Both the position numbers and the translations under genes were made by a program. Source: a beta proteobacterium KB13 (GTDB taxonomy: Bacteria; Pseudomonadota; Gammaproteobacteria; Burkholderiales; Methylophilaceae). Taken from it: a stretch of DNA of 64,000 nucleotides. The stretch covers positions 397,827 through 461,826 of the forward strand of contig DS995299.1 in the NCBI GenBank assembly GCA_000156155.1, in the 5' to 3' direction. Position 1 is the first letter of the stretch. The number at the start of each line of letters is the position of its first letter. This document shows, in pieces, positions 31,577 through 42,263 of the stretch. Below the pieces are notes generated by a model. The model had not been told where the DNA came from. It saw only the letters and a program-made list of their open reading frames with translations, and did not search any database.

Positions 31577-32626
31577 ATGAATAATAATACTAATAATCAA
31601 AAAAAATTTCATTTTTCACATAACCCATTTCAGGCTTATGTTCATGAAGATAATCTTGGGAAGTTTGACAAAATTCATCAAGCATCAAGTCAAGCTAAAA
31701 ATCCTTCATTATTTTCATTAAATGAGGGATATATTCTTGGTAATTCAAATTTAGTAAGTAATATAAATAATCAAATTGTTGTAGATGGATTTGTTTTCTC
31801 TTTTAATCCAAATAAAATTTATGGATCCATAAATAAAGACATTGATGAAAAAACTAAGGGTATTACATTTCATTATTCCAAAGAAGTTAAGCTGGAGCCT
31901 GGTTTTTTCATTGGTGGTTTTAATAATATTGGACACTGGCTATTTAATCATCTTGCAAAGTTAGTTTTTTATAAAAATTCTTTCGGAAAGCTAAAATTTT
32001 TTATTAGTGATGTTGGAATGCCAATAAAGTTTGTCGACTATTTGAAGTTCTTTGGAATAAGTCAAGATCAAATTGTTTTCCTTGAATCGGATGTTCTTTA
32101 TAGGTCTGAAAAAATTTATCATCCAATGATGCCATGGCACGCAGATATTTTTGGTAATGTGTTATTCCTTCCTCAAGCATTAAAATTTTTAAGAGAAAAA
32201 TTAACTAATTGTGAATATAAACCTACCAAAAATATCTACATACCCAGAAAAAACGCTAGTTGGAGAAAAATATTAAATGAATCTGAATTGATAGAGCTTT
32301 TATCAAAATTTGATTTTGAGATTATTTATCCCGAAAACATGAGTCTTGAGGAACAAATTACAATCGGCAGTCAAACAAAGAATTTGATTACAGGGTTTGG
32401 TGCGGCGATTAACTTCTTTATATTTATGCAAAGTGGCACAAATATTATCCAGCTATCCTCAAGGGACAGAACAGGAATGAATATTCTTCCATATCAGGCT
32501 TATATTTCTAATATTAATTGTTTTGAAACTAAGGAGACACCTCCAAATGAAAAATTGGGACTAGACGATAGTTATAAAGTGAATATCTTAAATTTAGAAA
32601 AACACCTAAGGGATTTTATAAAATAA
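31577..32626 (+). CDS. Glycosyltransferase family 61 (DUF563) protein
   Basis: The 349-aa product has GGFNNIGHWLFNHLAKL (the conserved N-x-x-H-W-x-x-x-x-L region), KNIYIPRKNASWRKILNE and the C-terminal motif IVTGFGA-like NLITGFGAAINFFIF, which characterise GT61 enzymes. These attach sugars such as xylose or GlcNAc to glycans; specificity is not readable. It starts on the base after the preceding stop and has poly-A-rich composition like the sugar genes at 25-26.7 kb. Confidence 0.78.
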   Translation: MNNNTNNQKKFHFSHNPFQAYVHEDNLGKFDKIHQASSQAKNPSLFSLNEGYILGNSNLVSNINNQIVVDGFVFSFNPNKIYGSINKDIDEKTKGITFHYSKEVKLEPGFFIGGFNNIGHWLFNHLAKLVFYKNSFGKLKFFISDVGMPIKFVDYLKFFGISQDQIVFLESDVLYRSEKIYHPMMPWHADIFGNVLFLPQALKFLREKLTNCEYKPTKNIYIPRKNASWRKILNESELIELLSKFDFEIIYPENMSLEEQITIGSQTKNLITGFGAAINFFIFMQSGTNIIQLSSRDRTGMNILPYQAYISNINCFETKETPPNEKLGLDDSYKVNILNLEKHLRDFIK

Positions 32627-32627
32627 T

Positions 32628-35600
32628 TTGAAATTAGATTTTTCATCACCTCTTCCTATATTAGAGAATATTGATCAAGTTGCAAAAATTATTAAAAATA
32701 ATCAAGTAACAATCATTTGTGGAGAGACTGGTTCTGGGAAAACGACTCAGCTACCAAAGATATGTATTAAAATTGGGCGCGGAAAAAATAAGATAATTGG
32801 TCACACTCAACCAAGAAGAATAGCAGCTCGGTCTGTTGCAACTAGAATTGCTCAAGAGTTAGAAACATCTATTGGAAATGAGGTTGGCTACAAGGTTCGT
32901 TTTACAGATAAGACATCTTCGCATACAAAAATTAAATTAATGACTGATGGTGTTTTGCTAGCAGAAACACAATCTGATCCTTTATTAAAAAGATACGACA
33001 CACTTATTATTGATGAAGCGCATGAGCGTAATCTTAATATCGATTTTTTAATTGGCTTTATCAAGCAGCTACTCCCTAAAAGACCCGATTTAAAAATAAT
33101 CATCACCAGCGCTACCATTGATGCCGACAAGTTTTCAAAACACTTTGATGGTGCGCCAACACTTGAGATATCAGGTAGAACATTTCCAGTCGAGACGCTG
33201 TATCGCCCAATGAAAAATATTGAAGAGGAGGATGTGTTATCTATTGAGGAATCGGTCTATGAGGTGATACAAGAGATAGGACGTAAATCTGGAGATATCC
33301 TGGTTTTTCTTCCTGGTGAAAAAGATATTCATGACATCCGCCGTTATTTGAATGAGATGTTAAATCATGATTATGAGGTCCTCCCACTTTTTTCAAGGCT
33401 TCCTGTTCCAGATCAACAGAAAATATTTACGACCAGCACAAAAAAAAGAATCATCCTGGCTACTAATATTGCCGAAACATCTTTAACCGTCCCAAATATA
33501 AAATTTGTCATTGATTCAGGGCTGGCGCGAGTGGTCCGATACAATCCAAGATTGCGGATCGAACAACTACTAATCGAGAAAATTTCTCAGGCAGCCGCTA
33601 ATCAGAGAACCGGTCGATGCGGTCGAATCGCACCAGGTGTGTGTTATCGATTGTATGACGAGGATGATTTTAAAAATCGATCAGAGTATACCGATCCAGA
33701 AATAATGCGTAGCTCGCTTGCATCTGTGATTCTAAGGATGGCTAGTTTGAACTTGGGAGATGTGGAAGTCTTTCCATTTATTGATGCTCCTTTTAAAAAA
33801 TTTATTCAAGATGGTTATGACTTATTATTTGAGCTACATGCGGTTGAGAAAAACCGAGCCATTACTGAGCTGGGTCGCACAATGGCCCAAATACCAATAG
33901 ACCCTGTTTTTTCCAGAATCATTATTGAAGCCTCCAACCAACATTGCCTCTCTGAAATCATTCCTATCATTGCAGCAATATCTGTGGCTGACCCCATTGA
34001 AAGACCATTTGACAAGCTGGAAGAAGCAGAGAAGGCTCAAATGAATTTTCATGATCCTAGGTCTGGCTTTATGAGTTTTTACAGACTTTGGTTACTTCTG
34101 TTAGATGAGGTTAGGAGCAAGAAGATTAAAGACTTTGCAGTCTTTTGTAAAAAGTATTTTTTATCTTTTACTCGGATGCGTGAGTGGCAAGAGATGTACA
34201 AACAGCTTATGCAAATCGTCGAAGAATTGGGTTATCGCTTTAATAATAAAGAATCAACTTATGACCAGATACACCAATCTTTATTGTGTGGTCTTTTAAG
34301 GAACATTGGTTTTAAAGAAGTTGAATCTAATTATTATCTAGGATGTAAAAGTTTAAGGTTTCTTATTGGACCTAAGCTGTTTCGAAATAAAAAATTTAAA
34401 TGGATTATGGCGGCAGAGATTATTGATACGGGTAAATTTTATGCTCAATGCATTGCTGAAATTAATGACCAGTGGATTGAGAAATATGCGGAACATCTTC
34501 TCGAGGCTGAATATTCAAACCCTAGATTTAATAAAAAACTAAATCGTGTAGATGCCACACAGAAGCTATCATTATTTGGTCTAGTGATCGTTCCTGACAG
34601 GACCATTCATTACGGACCAATCAATCCAGAATTATCTAAATCTATATTTATTCGACAAGGAATAGTTGAAAATCAATATATCAGTCCTGGTCTTTTTTGG
34701 AAGGAAAACCAAAAACTGATCAGAGAAATTGAGGACCTGGAGCATAAATCAAGAAGAAGAGACATTCTGATCAACGATGATGTGTTATTTGAGTTTTACG
34801 ATGAAAAAATTAATGAAAATGTCATCAACGCTGCTGGCTTTGAACACTGGCGAAAGGGTGTTGAAAAAAATCAACCTGAACACTTGTACCTAACAAAAGA
34901 ATATTTGATGCAGCACAGTGCCAAAGATATTACAGAAACTGTGTACCCTAATCACATCACCATCAATCAACAAAAATATCAATTGAAATATCATTTTGAA
35001 CCCAATCACCCTCGTGATGGATTAACAATTGCAATCCCTTTACCCAATCTGAATTTAATTGATAGTTCAGAATTAGACTGGTTGGTGCCTGGATTGTTAA
35101 AAGAAAAGATTACCTGGTCATTTAAAAATCTACCCAAAGATATTCGTAGAAAATGTATTCCTGTGAAAGATTGGCTAGAAAAATTCTTGGAGTACCCGAG
35201 GCAGGGAAGTTTTAAGGAAACATTTACTCGTTTTATTTGGAAATACGTCGACCCTCATTTTTTGATGTCAGATGATTATTTTGCTTACATCCCAAGTCAT
35301 TTAAAAATTAAATATGAAGTCATCAATGATCAAGGGAAGATGATTGATCTTAATGAAGACCTTGATTTATTAAAAAAAGAAAATAAAAAAAATGTTGAGG
35401 CGGTGGTTGAGCGTATTCAATTTAATATAGAACAGGATGGAATTACGAGCTGGCCGATAGAAGAATTACCGATTAAGGTTGAGCAAACCATTAATGGAAA
35501 AAAATTTGAGGCCTACCCGGCATTGGTAGACTATCAAAATTCGATATCCATCGAGGTGTTTGATAACCCCAAGCGCGCAGAACAACATCATGTTCAAGGA

Positions 35601-36299
35601 CTAAGAAGATTAATTTATTTTCATTTTAAGGAGAGGTTTAAGCGGATCCAAAAAATGCCACCCGATCTTTCTGAAGCAGCAATCGCCTTATCAACACAAA
35701 TACCCCCAAAAGATTTGATGGAAAATTTATGTGATGTCATTGTTGATGAAATGATTGGCCATAAGACCAATATAAGAAAACAAATTGATTATGAACAATT
35801 GATCAATGATGGAAGAAATAACTTACCCAGAATGATTGATCATATGACAATGCATTTAAATAAGATTGCTTCCTTCTATAAAGAGATTCAAAAGTTACGT
35901 CAATCACAAAGTTATATCGAGGAGATTGAGGATGACATCGAGGAGCAGTTGGAGGCTCTGTTACCTCCTTATGAAAAACCTCTTTTTCAATATGACAAAC
36001 TTCAATTTATTCCAAAATACCTAGAGGCTCTGAAATTACGCATTGAAAAATACCCACAGCGAATAGATCATGATCAAGAGTGCATCTCGCAATACAATCG
36101 AATTAAAAATAAATGGGTGGAAAAAGTATTGGGATTTGTTGAAAATGAATTAGAAATACCAGAGATATACATTGACTTTCAATGGAAACTCCAAGAATTG
36201 AGGGTATCTTTTTTTGCTCAGGAGCTTAAAACTAACTCTCCGATCTCAGTTAAGCGTATGGATAAGGAATGGACGCAAATATTAAGAGAATATCAATAA
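32628..36299 (+). CDS. hrpA: ATP-dependent RNA helicase HrpA
   Basis: A DEAH-box helicase of 1223 aa. GETGSGKT at 32-39 and DEAH at 129-132 drive ATP hydrolysis, with SAT, TNIAETSLT and QRTGRCGR following. Helicase-associated and C-terminal DUF3418-type regions fill the rest, which separates HrpA from the shorter HrpB. HrpA rescues stalled or collided ribosomes and processes some mRNAs. The start codon is TTG, one base after the glycosyltransferase stop; a weak start suits low expression. Confidence 0.93.
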   Translation: MKLDFSSPLPILENIDQVAKIIKNNQVTIICGETGSGKTTQLPKICIKIGRGKNKIIGHTQPRRIAARSVATRIAQELETSIGNEVGYKVRFTDKTSSHTKIKLMTDGVLLAETQSDPLLKRYDTLIIDEAHERNLNIDFLIGFIKQLLPKRPDLKIIITSATIDADKFSKHFDGAPTLEISGRTFPVETLYRPMKNIEEEDVLSIEESVYEVIQEIGRKSGDILVFLPGEKDIHDIRRYLNEMLNHDYEVLPLFSRLPVPDQQKIFTTSTKKRIILATNIAETSLTVPNIKFVIDSGLARVVRYNPRLRIEQLLIEKISQAAANQRTGRCGRIAPGVCYRLYDEDDFKNRSEYTDPEIMRSSLASVILRMASLNLGDVEVFPFIDAPFKKFIQDGYDLLFELHAVEKNRAITELGRTMAQIPIDPVFSRIIIEASNQHCLSEIIPIIAAISVADPIERPFDKLEEAEKAQMNFHDPRSGFMSFYRLWLLLLDEVRSKKIKDFAVFCKKYFLSFTRMREWQEMYKQLMQIVEELGYRFNNKESTYDQIHQSLLCGLLRNIGFKEVESNYYLGCKSLRFLIGPKLFRNKKFKWIMAAEIIDTGKFYAQCIAEINDQWIEKYAEHLLEAEYSNPRFNKKLNRVDATQKLSLFGLVIVPDRTIHYGPINPELSKSIFIRQGIVENQYISPGLFWKENQKLIREIEDLEHKSRRRDILINDDVLFEFYDEKINENVINAAGFEHWRKGVEKNQPEHLYLTKEYLMQHSAKDITETVYPNHITINQQKYQLKYHFEPNHPRDGLTIAIPLPNLNLIDSSELDWLVPGLLKEKITWSFKNLPKDIRRKCIPVKDWLEKFLEYPRQGSFKETFTRFIWKYVDPHFLMSDDYFAYIPSHLKIKYEVINDQGKMIDLNEDLDLLKKENKKNVEAVVERIQFNIEQDGITSWPIEELPIKVEQTINGKKFEAYPALVDYQNSISIEVFDNPKRAEQHHVQGLRRLIYFHFKERFKRIQKMPPDLSEAAIALSTQIPPKDLMENLCDVIVDEMIGHKTNIRKQIDYEQLINDGRNNLPRMIDHMTMHLNKIASFYKEIQKLRQSQSYIEEIEDDIEEQLEALLPPYEKPLFQYDKLQFIPKYLEALKLRIEKYPQRIDHDQECISQYNRIKNKWVEKVLGFVENELEIPEIYIDFQWKLQELRVSFFAQELKTNSPISVKRMDKEWTQILREYQ

Positions 36300-37058
36300 G
36301 TGAAAGTGAACCTTAAAAAATTACCAGTTGAAATTAGTGAGACGGATCGATTTCGCTCACTTCACCTTGAAACTGACTCCATTCAAAGTTCGATGGATAT
36401 TTCAGACCCGATCCATCTAACTCTAAAATATACCCAAGTCACAGCACTGCTACTGTTATTTAAAAGACATCCAACAAACATCACTATCCTTGGCTTAGGT
36501 GCCGGATCATTAACTAAATTCTTTTTCTATTTTTGTGCTCAAACCAAAATTCAAACCATTGAAATTAATAGACAGGTAATCAATGTAGCTAGGATGATGT
36601 TTGATGTCCCTAAGGACACCACAAGACATAAAGTCATCGAACAGGATGCAATGGAATTCTTAACAAAAAAGAATAAGCATGAAGTATTAATTTCAGATTT
36701 ATTTGACGGCTATGGGATTCCAAAACAATTTTCACAAAAGAAATATTTTCAAACCTGTCATGACAGAATAACAAAACAAGGAATTTTTATTATTAATTTA
36801 TGGGGTTCTGATAAAAACACACCCAGGTATATTAAAGAACTCAAAGATATTTTTTCAAAGGCAATAGTTGTTGAATCTGATGATCCAGGAAATATCATGG
36901 TGTTTTGTTTCAAGGAATATTTTAAATTCTCTTCAAATAAGCAAATGGAATATCGATTAAAACTTTTACAAGCCAAAATAAATTTTGATTTAAACTTTTT
37001 TTATAAGAGAATGCTGAAAAGAAATAAACAATTATTTGAGAATATACATTGTCACTAG
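36300..37058 (+). CDS. Spermidine synthase-like methyltransferase-fold protein
   Basis: The 252-aa protein has motif I ITILGLGAGSLTKFF, TIEINRQVINVAR (acidic loop) and VLISDLFDGYGIP, the aminopropyltransferase-like core. It lacks the N-terminal strand domain of true SpeE, so polyamine synthesis is not certain; many such stand-alone proteins are uncharacterised. It has a GTG start directly after the hrpA stop. It overlaps the following RNA methyltransferase by 10 bases. Confidence 0.72.
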   Translation: MKVNLKKLPVEISETDRFRSLHLETDSIQSSMDISDPIHLTLKYTQVTALLLLFKRHPTNITILGLGAGSLTKFFFYFCAQTKIQTIEINRQVINVARMMFDVPKDTTRHKVIEQDAMEFLTKKNKHEVLISDLFDGYGIPKQFSQKKYFQTCHDRITKQGIFIINLWGSDKNTPRYIKELKDIFSKAIVVESDDPGNIMVFCFKEYFKFSSNKQMEYRLKLLQAKINFDLNFFYKRMLKRNKQLFENIHCH

Positions 37059-38212
37059 AAAAAATTTCCCTTTTTGCCACATGCCCTAGAGGACTAGAAA
37101 AATTCCTCTTTAACGAAATTAGATCACTCGATGGTCAAAAAATAAAAGTTCATGATGGCGGGGTATCGTTTAATGGCAACCAAGACAGTATGCACTCCTT
37201 AAACTTAACTTCAAGATATGCCACCAGGGTATTAAAACGATTATCGTACGGTCAATTCAAGTCTGAAAATGACTTATATCAGGCAGCAATGAAAGTAAAA
37301 TGGGACGATATTTTTCCCGTAAATAAAACCATAAAAGTCTCAACAACCTCAATTAAAACCTCTTTGAAGAGTATTGATTTTGTGACCCTAAAAATTAAAG
37401 ATGCCATCTGCGATGTGTTTAATCAAAAATATAAACTGCGGCCCAATGTGGATGTGAGAGATCCTGATATTAAAGTACATCTTTTTCTAGAAAAGAATAA
37501 TTTTATTATTTACATCGATTCATCTGGAAAGCCACTGTATCAGAGAGGATACCGACAAAAAACAATCGAAGCTCCTCTAAAAGAAAATCTTGCGGCAGGC
37601 ATAATCACTTTATCTGACTGGGATTTTAAAGAGCCGCTATTAGACCCAATGTGCGGAAGCGGCACCCTCCCGATTGAAGCTGCCATGATGGCATTAAATA
37701 TTTATCCTGGAATGAACCGCACTTTTGGATTTCACCATTGGCATGACTTTGATAAAGAGGTGTTTCACAAAATTAAAGTACAGTTAAAAGAAAAGCAAAT
37801 AGAAAAAGAATTACATATTTATGCCTCTGATATTGATCGCCAAGCGTTTAATGCGGCATCAACCAATATCGATCAAATGGGATTAAAGCCATATATACGA
37901 ATTAATAATCGCCGATTTGAAACATCGAATGCACCCAATGATCATGGTGTGATTGTTTGTAATCCACCTTATGGGGTGAGGTTAGACGAGTCTGAAAAGC
38001 TTCTTGAAAGTTATCAACTTTGGGGGTCTGTTTTAAAAAAAGAATTTTCAGGTTGGAGGGCTTACTTTATAAGTAATGATATTGCTTTTCCAAGAGGCTT
38101 GAGATTATCTGCCAGCAAAAAGACCCCGCTATATAACGGGGCCTTGGATTGCAGATTATTTGAATTTGTAATGGTTACTGGTAGCAACCGCAAGCTTAAG
38201 CAAGAGAATTAA
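37049..38212 (+). CDS. rlmL: THUMP-domain 23S rRNA methyltransferase (RlmL-type)
   Basis: The 387-aa enzyme matches the N-terminal half of E. coli RlmKL, which makes m2G in 23S rRNA. A ferredoxin-like/THUMP region (about 1-155) starts ISLFATCPRGLEKFL. The catalytic part has LLDPMCGSGTLPIEAAM as motif I and VIVCNPPYGVRLDE as the NPPY active site. The stand-alone form without the RlmK half is usual in betaproteobacteria. It has a TTG start, overlaps the previous gene by 10 bases and overlaps convergent tpx by 17. Confidence 0.87.
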   Translation: MSLEKISLFATCPRGLEKFLFNEIRSLDGQKIKVHDGGVSFNGNQDSMHSLNLTSRYATRVLKRLSYGQFKSENDLYQAAMKVKWDDIFPVNKTIKVSTTSIKTSLKSIDFVTLKIKDAICDVFNQKYKLRPNVDVRDPDIKVHLFLEKNNFIIYIDSSGKPLYQRGYRQKTIEAPLKENLAAGIITLSDWDFKEPLLDPMCGSGTLPIEAAMMALNIYPGMNRTFGFHHWHDFDKEVFHKIKVQLKEKQIEKELHIYASDIDRQAFNAASTNIDQMGLKPYIRINNRRFETSNAPNDHGVIVCNPPYGVRLDESEKLLESYQLWGSVLKKEFSGWRAYFISNDIAFPRGLRLSASKKTPLYNGALDCRLFEFVMVTGSNRKLKQEN

Positions 38213-38699
38213 GCGCACTTTCGTAATCTGGTTCTTCGGTAATTTCAGAGACTAATTCACTGTGCATCACGGTATTATTCTCATCAACCACAATGACTGC
38301 TCTTGAAGTCAGTCCTTGCAGGCTTGAATCGTTAATTGCCACACCGAATGCATTAGCAAAACCAGCTATGTCTCTAAAGGCAGATAATGTTTCAACATTT
38401 TCTACACCTTCGGCTCCACAGAATCTTTTCTGTGCAAATGGTAAATCTGCTGAGATACATAACACCACGGTATTATTTAGTTTGGCTGCTTCATCATTAA
38501 ATCGTTTGACTGAGAGTGCACAAGTCGGTGTATCAATACTTGGAAAGATATTAAGTATCTTCCTTTTGCCCACAAAGTTTTCTAATGACACATTTTCTCT
38601 TTTTTGATTGGCAAGATTAAAATCTGCGATTGAGGACCCTTTTTCAGGGAACTGACCGCCAATTTTGACCGGATCTCCTTTGAGTGTAACTGATGACAT
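38196..38699 (-). CDS. tpx: Thiol peroxidase Tpx
   Basis: An atypical 2-Cys peroxiredoxin that reduces lipid and hydrogen peroxides. The peroxidatic Cys is C60 in IDTPTCALSV, and the resolving Cys is C94 in KRFCGAEGV, matching E. coli positions closely. The start at 38699 (MSSVTLKGDPV) was chosen because it follows GGAGAGAAA and matches the family N-terminus; the in-frame ATG at 38711 adds four residues. Length is 167 aa. Confidence 0.93.
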   Translation of the reverse strand: MSSVTLKGDPVKIGGQFPEKGSSIADFNLANQKRENVSLENFVGKRKILNIFPSIDTPTCALSVKRFNDEAAKLNNTVVLCISADLPFAQKRFCGAEGVENVETLSAFRDIAGFANAFGVAINDSSLQGLTSRAVIVVDENNTVMHSELVSEITEEPDYESALNSLA

Positions 38700-38762
38700 T
38701 TTTCTCTCCATAAAGTCTTAAAGATATCGTGAATAAATAAAGATATCAGGTAAAATTAAAAC

Positions 38763-41700
38763 ATGCAAAGTAATTCAGAATCCAAGTTTATTCACCTCAG
38801 ATGTCACAGCGAATATTCAATAACAGACGGTATTGTTAGGCTTGGAGATTATGTTTCTTTGGCAAAAGAATTGGAATTAGAATCACTTGCAATCAGTGAT
38901 CTGAGTAACATTTTTGCTGCCGTTAAATTTTTTAAATTAGCGACCAGCAATGGAATCAAGCCAATCATTGGAGCCGATGTTTACATCCAGAATGATGACA
39001 ATCGGGATCAACCAAGTCGCCTGCTATTGATTTGTCAAAATAAACAAGGTTATTTGAATTTATCCAAATTACTGTCAAGAGCGTACACAGAAAATCAATA
39101 CAGAGACCGACCAGAAATTAAGTTTGAGTGGCTGTTTTCAGATTTTAACCATGGATTAATTTGTCTTTCAGGTTTTAATTTTGGTGCGATTGGACAAAAC
39201 CTTCTTTCTCAAAAAAAAGATAAAGCTATTCACATAGCCAAACAATTAAAAGAGGCTTTTGATGATCGGTTTTACCTTGAGGTCCAGCGTTACGAGGTAG
39301 AAAAAAAGGTTGAGGAGCAGGAGAATTTAGTCTTAGCTATAGCTCAACTTGGTTATGATTTAGATATTCCACTGGTCGCCACCCAACCAATTCAATTTAT
39401 TAAAAAAGAAGACTTTCAAGCACACGAGGCAAAGACATGTATTGCTGATGGTTATGTCCTGGGAGATCAACGCAGACCAAAAAACTTTACTGCTGAACAA
39501 TACTTTAAAACACCTGCTGAGATGGCCGTATTATTTGAAGATATTCCATCAGCGATTAGCAATACTCTAGAAATTAGTAAAAGGTGTAATTTTGAATTTG
39601 AGTTAGGAAATGTTTTCCTTCCTGATTTTCCAATTCCTGAAGGGTTAACCGTTAATGAGTATCTGGAAAATACTGCCATCGAAGGATTAGAAAAAAAACT
39701 CAAAAACTTATACCCTGAAGTGAAAGATTTTAAAACCCAAGAAAAAAAGTATCTGGATCGATTACATTTTGAGATCAATGTCATCAATCAAATGGGCTAT
39801 GCAGGTTATTTCTTAATCGTTGCAGACTTTATCAACTGGGCAAAAGAAAATAATGTTCCGGTTGGGCCAGGCAGGGGTTCTGGTGCAGGTTCTGTGGTGG
39901 CCTTTGCTCTTGGTATTACTGATCTTGATCCGCTCTCATACAACTTACTGTTCGAGAGATTTTTAAACCCTGAACGGGTTTCCATGCCGGATTTCGATAT
40001 TGATTTTTGCCAAGAAGGAAGAGATCGAGTAATTGAGTACGTAAAGGAACGGTATGGATATGACGCGGTAAGTCAGATCGTCACCTTTGGGACCATGGCC
40101 GCTAGGGCGGTGATTAGAGATGTTGGCCGAGTGCTAGATTTACCCTTTCCTTTTGTTGACGGCATTGCCAAGTTAATCCCCATGGAATTGGGCATTAGCC
40201 TAAAAGACGCCATTGAAAAGGAAGAGCAAATTCAACAAAGAATAAAAAATGAAGAGGAGGTAAAAGAGCTTTTTGATCTTGCTCTAAAGCTTGAAGGTTT
40301 GGTTAGGAATGTAGGGATGCATGCGGGAGGCGTTCTAATAGCACCAGGAAAAATTTCAGACTACTCACCATTGTATTGCCAAGAAGGTGGCGAAGGGATG
40401 GTCAGTCAATTTGACAAAGATGACGTGGAATCAATTGGCCTCATTAAATTTGATTTTCTCGGCTTAAGAACCTTAACAATTTTATCTATGGCCCTTAATA
40501 ACGCCAATAAGATGAGAGCCACCGAAGGTAAACCACCCATTTATTTAGATGATATTCCGCTTGATGATGAAGAGACCTTCGAGTGGTTAAGCAATGCGAA
40601 TACGACTGCAGTTTTCCAATTGGAATCAAGGGGCATGAAAGATATGCTGAAACAGGCCAAACCGGACTGCTTTGAGGATATTATTGCCTTGGTTGCTTTG
40701 TATCGTCCCGGCCCAATGGATTTGATTCCAGATTTTTGTAAAAGAAAACACGGGCAACAATTGGTATCTTATCCCCATCCATCCACAGAAGGGATTTTGA
40801 AAGAAACCTATGGGATTGCGGTTTATCAGGAGCAGGTGATGCAAATCGCTCAGACTGTTGCTGGTTATACTCTGGGTGGAGCAGATTTGTTAAGACGGGC
40901 CATGGGTAAGAAAAAAGTTGAAGAAATGGATGCCCAGCGAGAGGTGTTTATTCAGGGAGCCACTCAAAACGGCTTAGAAAAACAACAGGCCTCAAACCTA
41001 TTCGACTTACTAGAAAAGTTTGCTGGATATGGTTTTAACAAATCTCATGCGGCTGCTTATGCAAAAATAGCCTATCAAACTGCCTATTTAAAAAGACATT
41101 ACACTTCATCATTTATCGCGGCCTCAATGTCTGCAGATATGAATAATACAGACAATATTGCACTCTTGTTTGATGACTGCGTACTTAATAAAATTAAACT
41201 GCTTCCCCCATCGATTAATAATAGTGTATTCAGATTTCAGCCATTAAATGATAAAGAGATCCTCTACGGATTAGGAGCCATCAAAGGAACAGGATTGGCT
41301 GCGATTGAAGTTATTCTAGAGGATAGAAATAGTAATGGACCTTATCAGTCTCTTTTTGAATTTTGTGCGCGACTTGATTTACGAAAAGTAAATCGGAAGG
41401 TAATAGAATCGTTGATTCGTGCCGGCGCCTTTGATGAGTTAGAAAAAAATAGGGCCTCCTTATTAGCATCTATCAATCAAGCCATATCTCTAGCAGAGCA
41501 ATCAAAATCTCATATGGGTCAGGACTCTCTCTTTGGTGAAGAAGCGAATAAAGAAGTGACTAATTATGTTGCTACAGATGAGTGGGATAGTAAAAGACAG
41601 ATTTATGAGGAGAAGGTGGCCTTAGGTTTTTATTATAGCGGGCATCCATTCTCACATTACAAAGAAATGGTCCGGGCGATGTATCCTCAGTCATTACGTG

Positions 41701-42233
41701 ATGCAAGACCCTCGAATAATAATCAATGGTTGTCTGGTGTGGTGATGGCGGCCAGAAATAGAATGACTCAGCGAGGAAAAATTGCCATCGTGACTCTTGA
41801 TGATGGTGAGGGGAGATTGGATATGATTGTTGGAAGCAAGTTGTTATCGACGGTCTACCCGCTTATTAAAGAAGATCAATTATTGATCGTGGAGGGTAAA
41901 GTTAGCCCAGATGAGTTTACCGGTGGTAATCGAGTTTCAGCAGTGAATATTTTTGATCTATTGACCGTACAAAGCCGAAAAACCAAACAAATAAAAATCA
42001 ATGTGGGTGAGAATCTGAACCCTGAACAACTAAAGTTATTATTGAAGCCTTATAGTAACGGAGCCTATCCACAAGAGATTGGAAGGTGTCCGGTGGTGAT
42101 CGAGTATCAAAATCAAGAGGGGTCTGCAGAAATTAAATTGGGTGACAATTGGGCTGTTGCCCCTCACGAAAACCTTATCTTTGATCTGAAAAAATCATTT
42201 CAGGATGAGAATGTTAAAATCATTTATAATTAG
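38763..42233 (+). CDS. dnaE: DNA polymerase III subunit alpha
   Basis: The replicative polymerase of 1156 aa. A PHP domain starts FIHLRCHSEYSITDGIV. The palm carries the catalytic Asp residues in MPDFDIDF (D410, D412), with GPGRGSGAGSVVAFALGI before it. The fingers contain YGIAVYQEQVMQIAQTVAGY and GYGFNKSHAAAYA. The C-terminal OB domain (WLSGVVMAARNRMTQRGK) is present. Length and order are normal for DnaE. It is followed 30 bases later by accA, a common betaproteobacterial neighbour. Confidence 0.97.
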   Translation: MQSNSESKFIHLRCHSEYSITDGIVRLGDYVSLAKELELESLAISDLSNIFAAVKFFKLATSNGIKPIIGADVYIQNDDNRDQPSRLLLICQNKQGYLNLSKLLSRAYTENQYRDRPEIKFEWLFSDFNHGLICLSGFNFGAIGQNLLSQKKDKAIHIAKQLKEAFDDRFYLEVQRYEVEKKVEEQENLVLAIAQLGYDLDIPLVATQPIQFIKKEDFQAHEAKTCIADGYVLGDQRRPKNFTAEQYFKTPAEMAVLFEDIPSAISNTLEISKRCNFEFELGNVFLPDFPIPEGLTVNEYLENTAIEGLEKKLKNLYPEVKDFKTQEKKYLDRLHFEINVINQMGYAGYFLIVADFINWAKENNVPVGPGRGSGAGSVVAFALGITDLDPLSYNLLFERFLNPERVSMPDFDIDFCQEGRDRVIEYVKERYGYDAVSQIVTFGTMAARAVIRDVGRVLDLPFPFVDGIAKLIPMELGISLKDAIEKEEQIQQRIKNEEEVKELFDLALKLEGLVRNVGMHAGGVLIAPGKISDYSPLYCQEGGEGMVSQFDKDDVESIGLIKFDFLGLRTLTILSMALNNANKMRATEGKPPIYLDDIPLDDEETFEWLSNANTTAVFQLESRGMKDMLKQAKPDCFEDIIALVALYRPGPMDLIPDFCKRKHGQQLVSYPHPSTEGILKETYGIAVYQEQVMQIAQTVAGYTLGGADLLRRAMGKKKVEEMDAQREVFIQGATQNGLEKQQASNLFDLLEKFAGYGFNKSHAAAYAKIAYQTAYLKRHYTSSFIAASMSADMNNTDNIALLFDDCVLNKIKLLPPSINNSVFRFQPLNDKEILYGLGAIKGTGLAAIEVILEDRNSNGPYQSLFEFCARLDLRKVNRKVIESLIRAGAFDELEKNRASLLASINQAISLAEQSKSHMGQDSLFGEEANKEVTNYVATDEWDSKRQIYEEKVALGFYYSGHPFSHYKEMVRAMYPQSLRDARPSNNNQWLSGVVMAARNRMTQRGKIAIVTLDDGEGRLDMIVGSKLLSTVYPLIKEDQLLIVEGKVSPDEFTGGNRVSAVNIFDLLTVQSRKTKQIKINVGENLNPEQLKLLLKPYSNGAYPQEIGRCPVVIEYQNQEGSAEIKLGDNWAVAPHENLIFDLKKSFQDENVKIIYN

Positions 42234-42263
42234 CCACGGAAAAGTTATATAAATAATCTGATT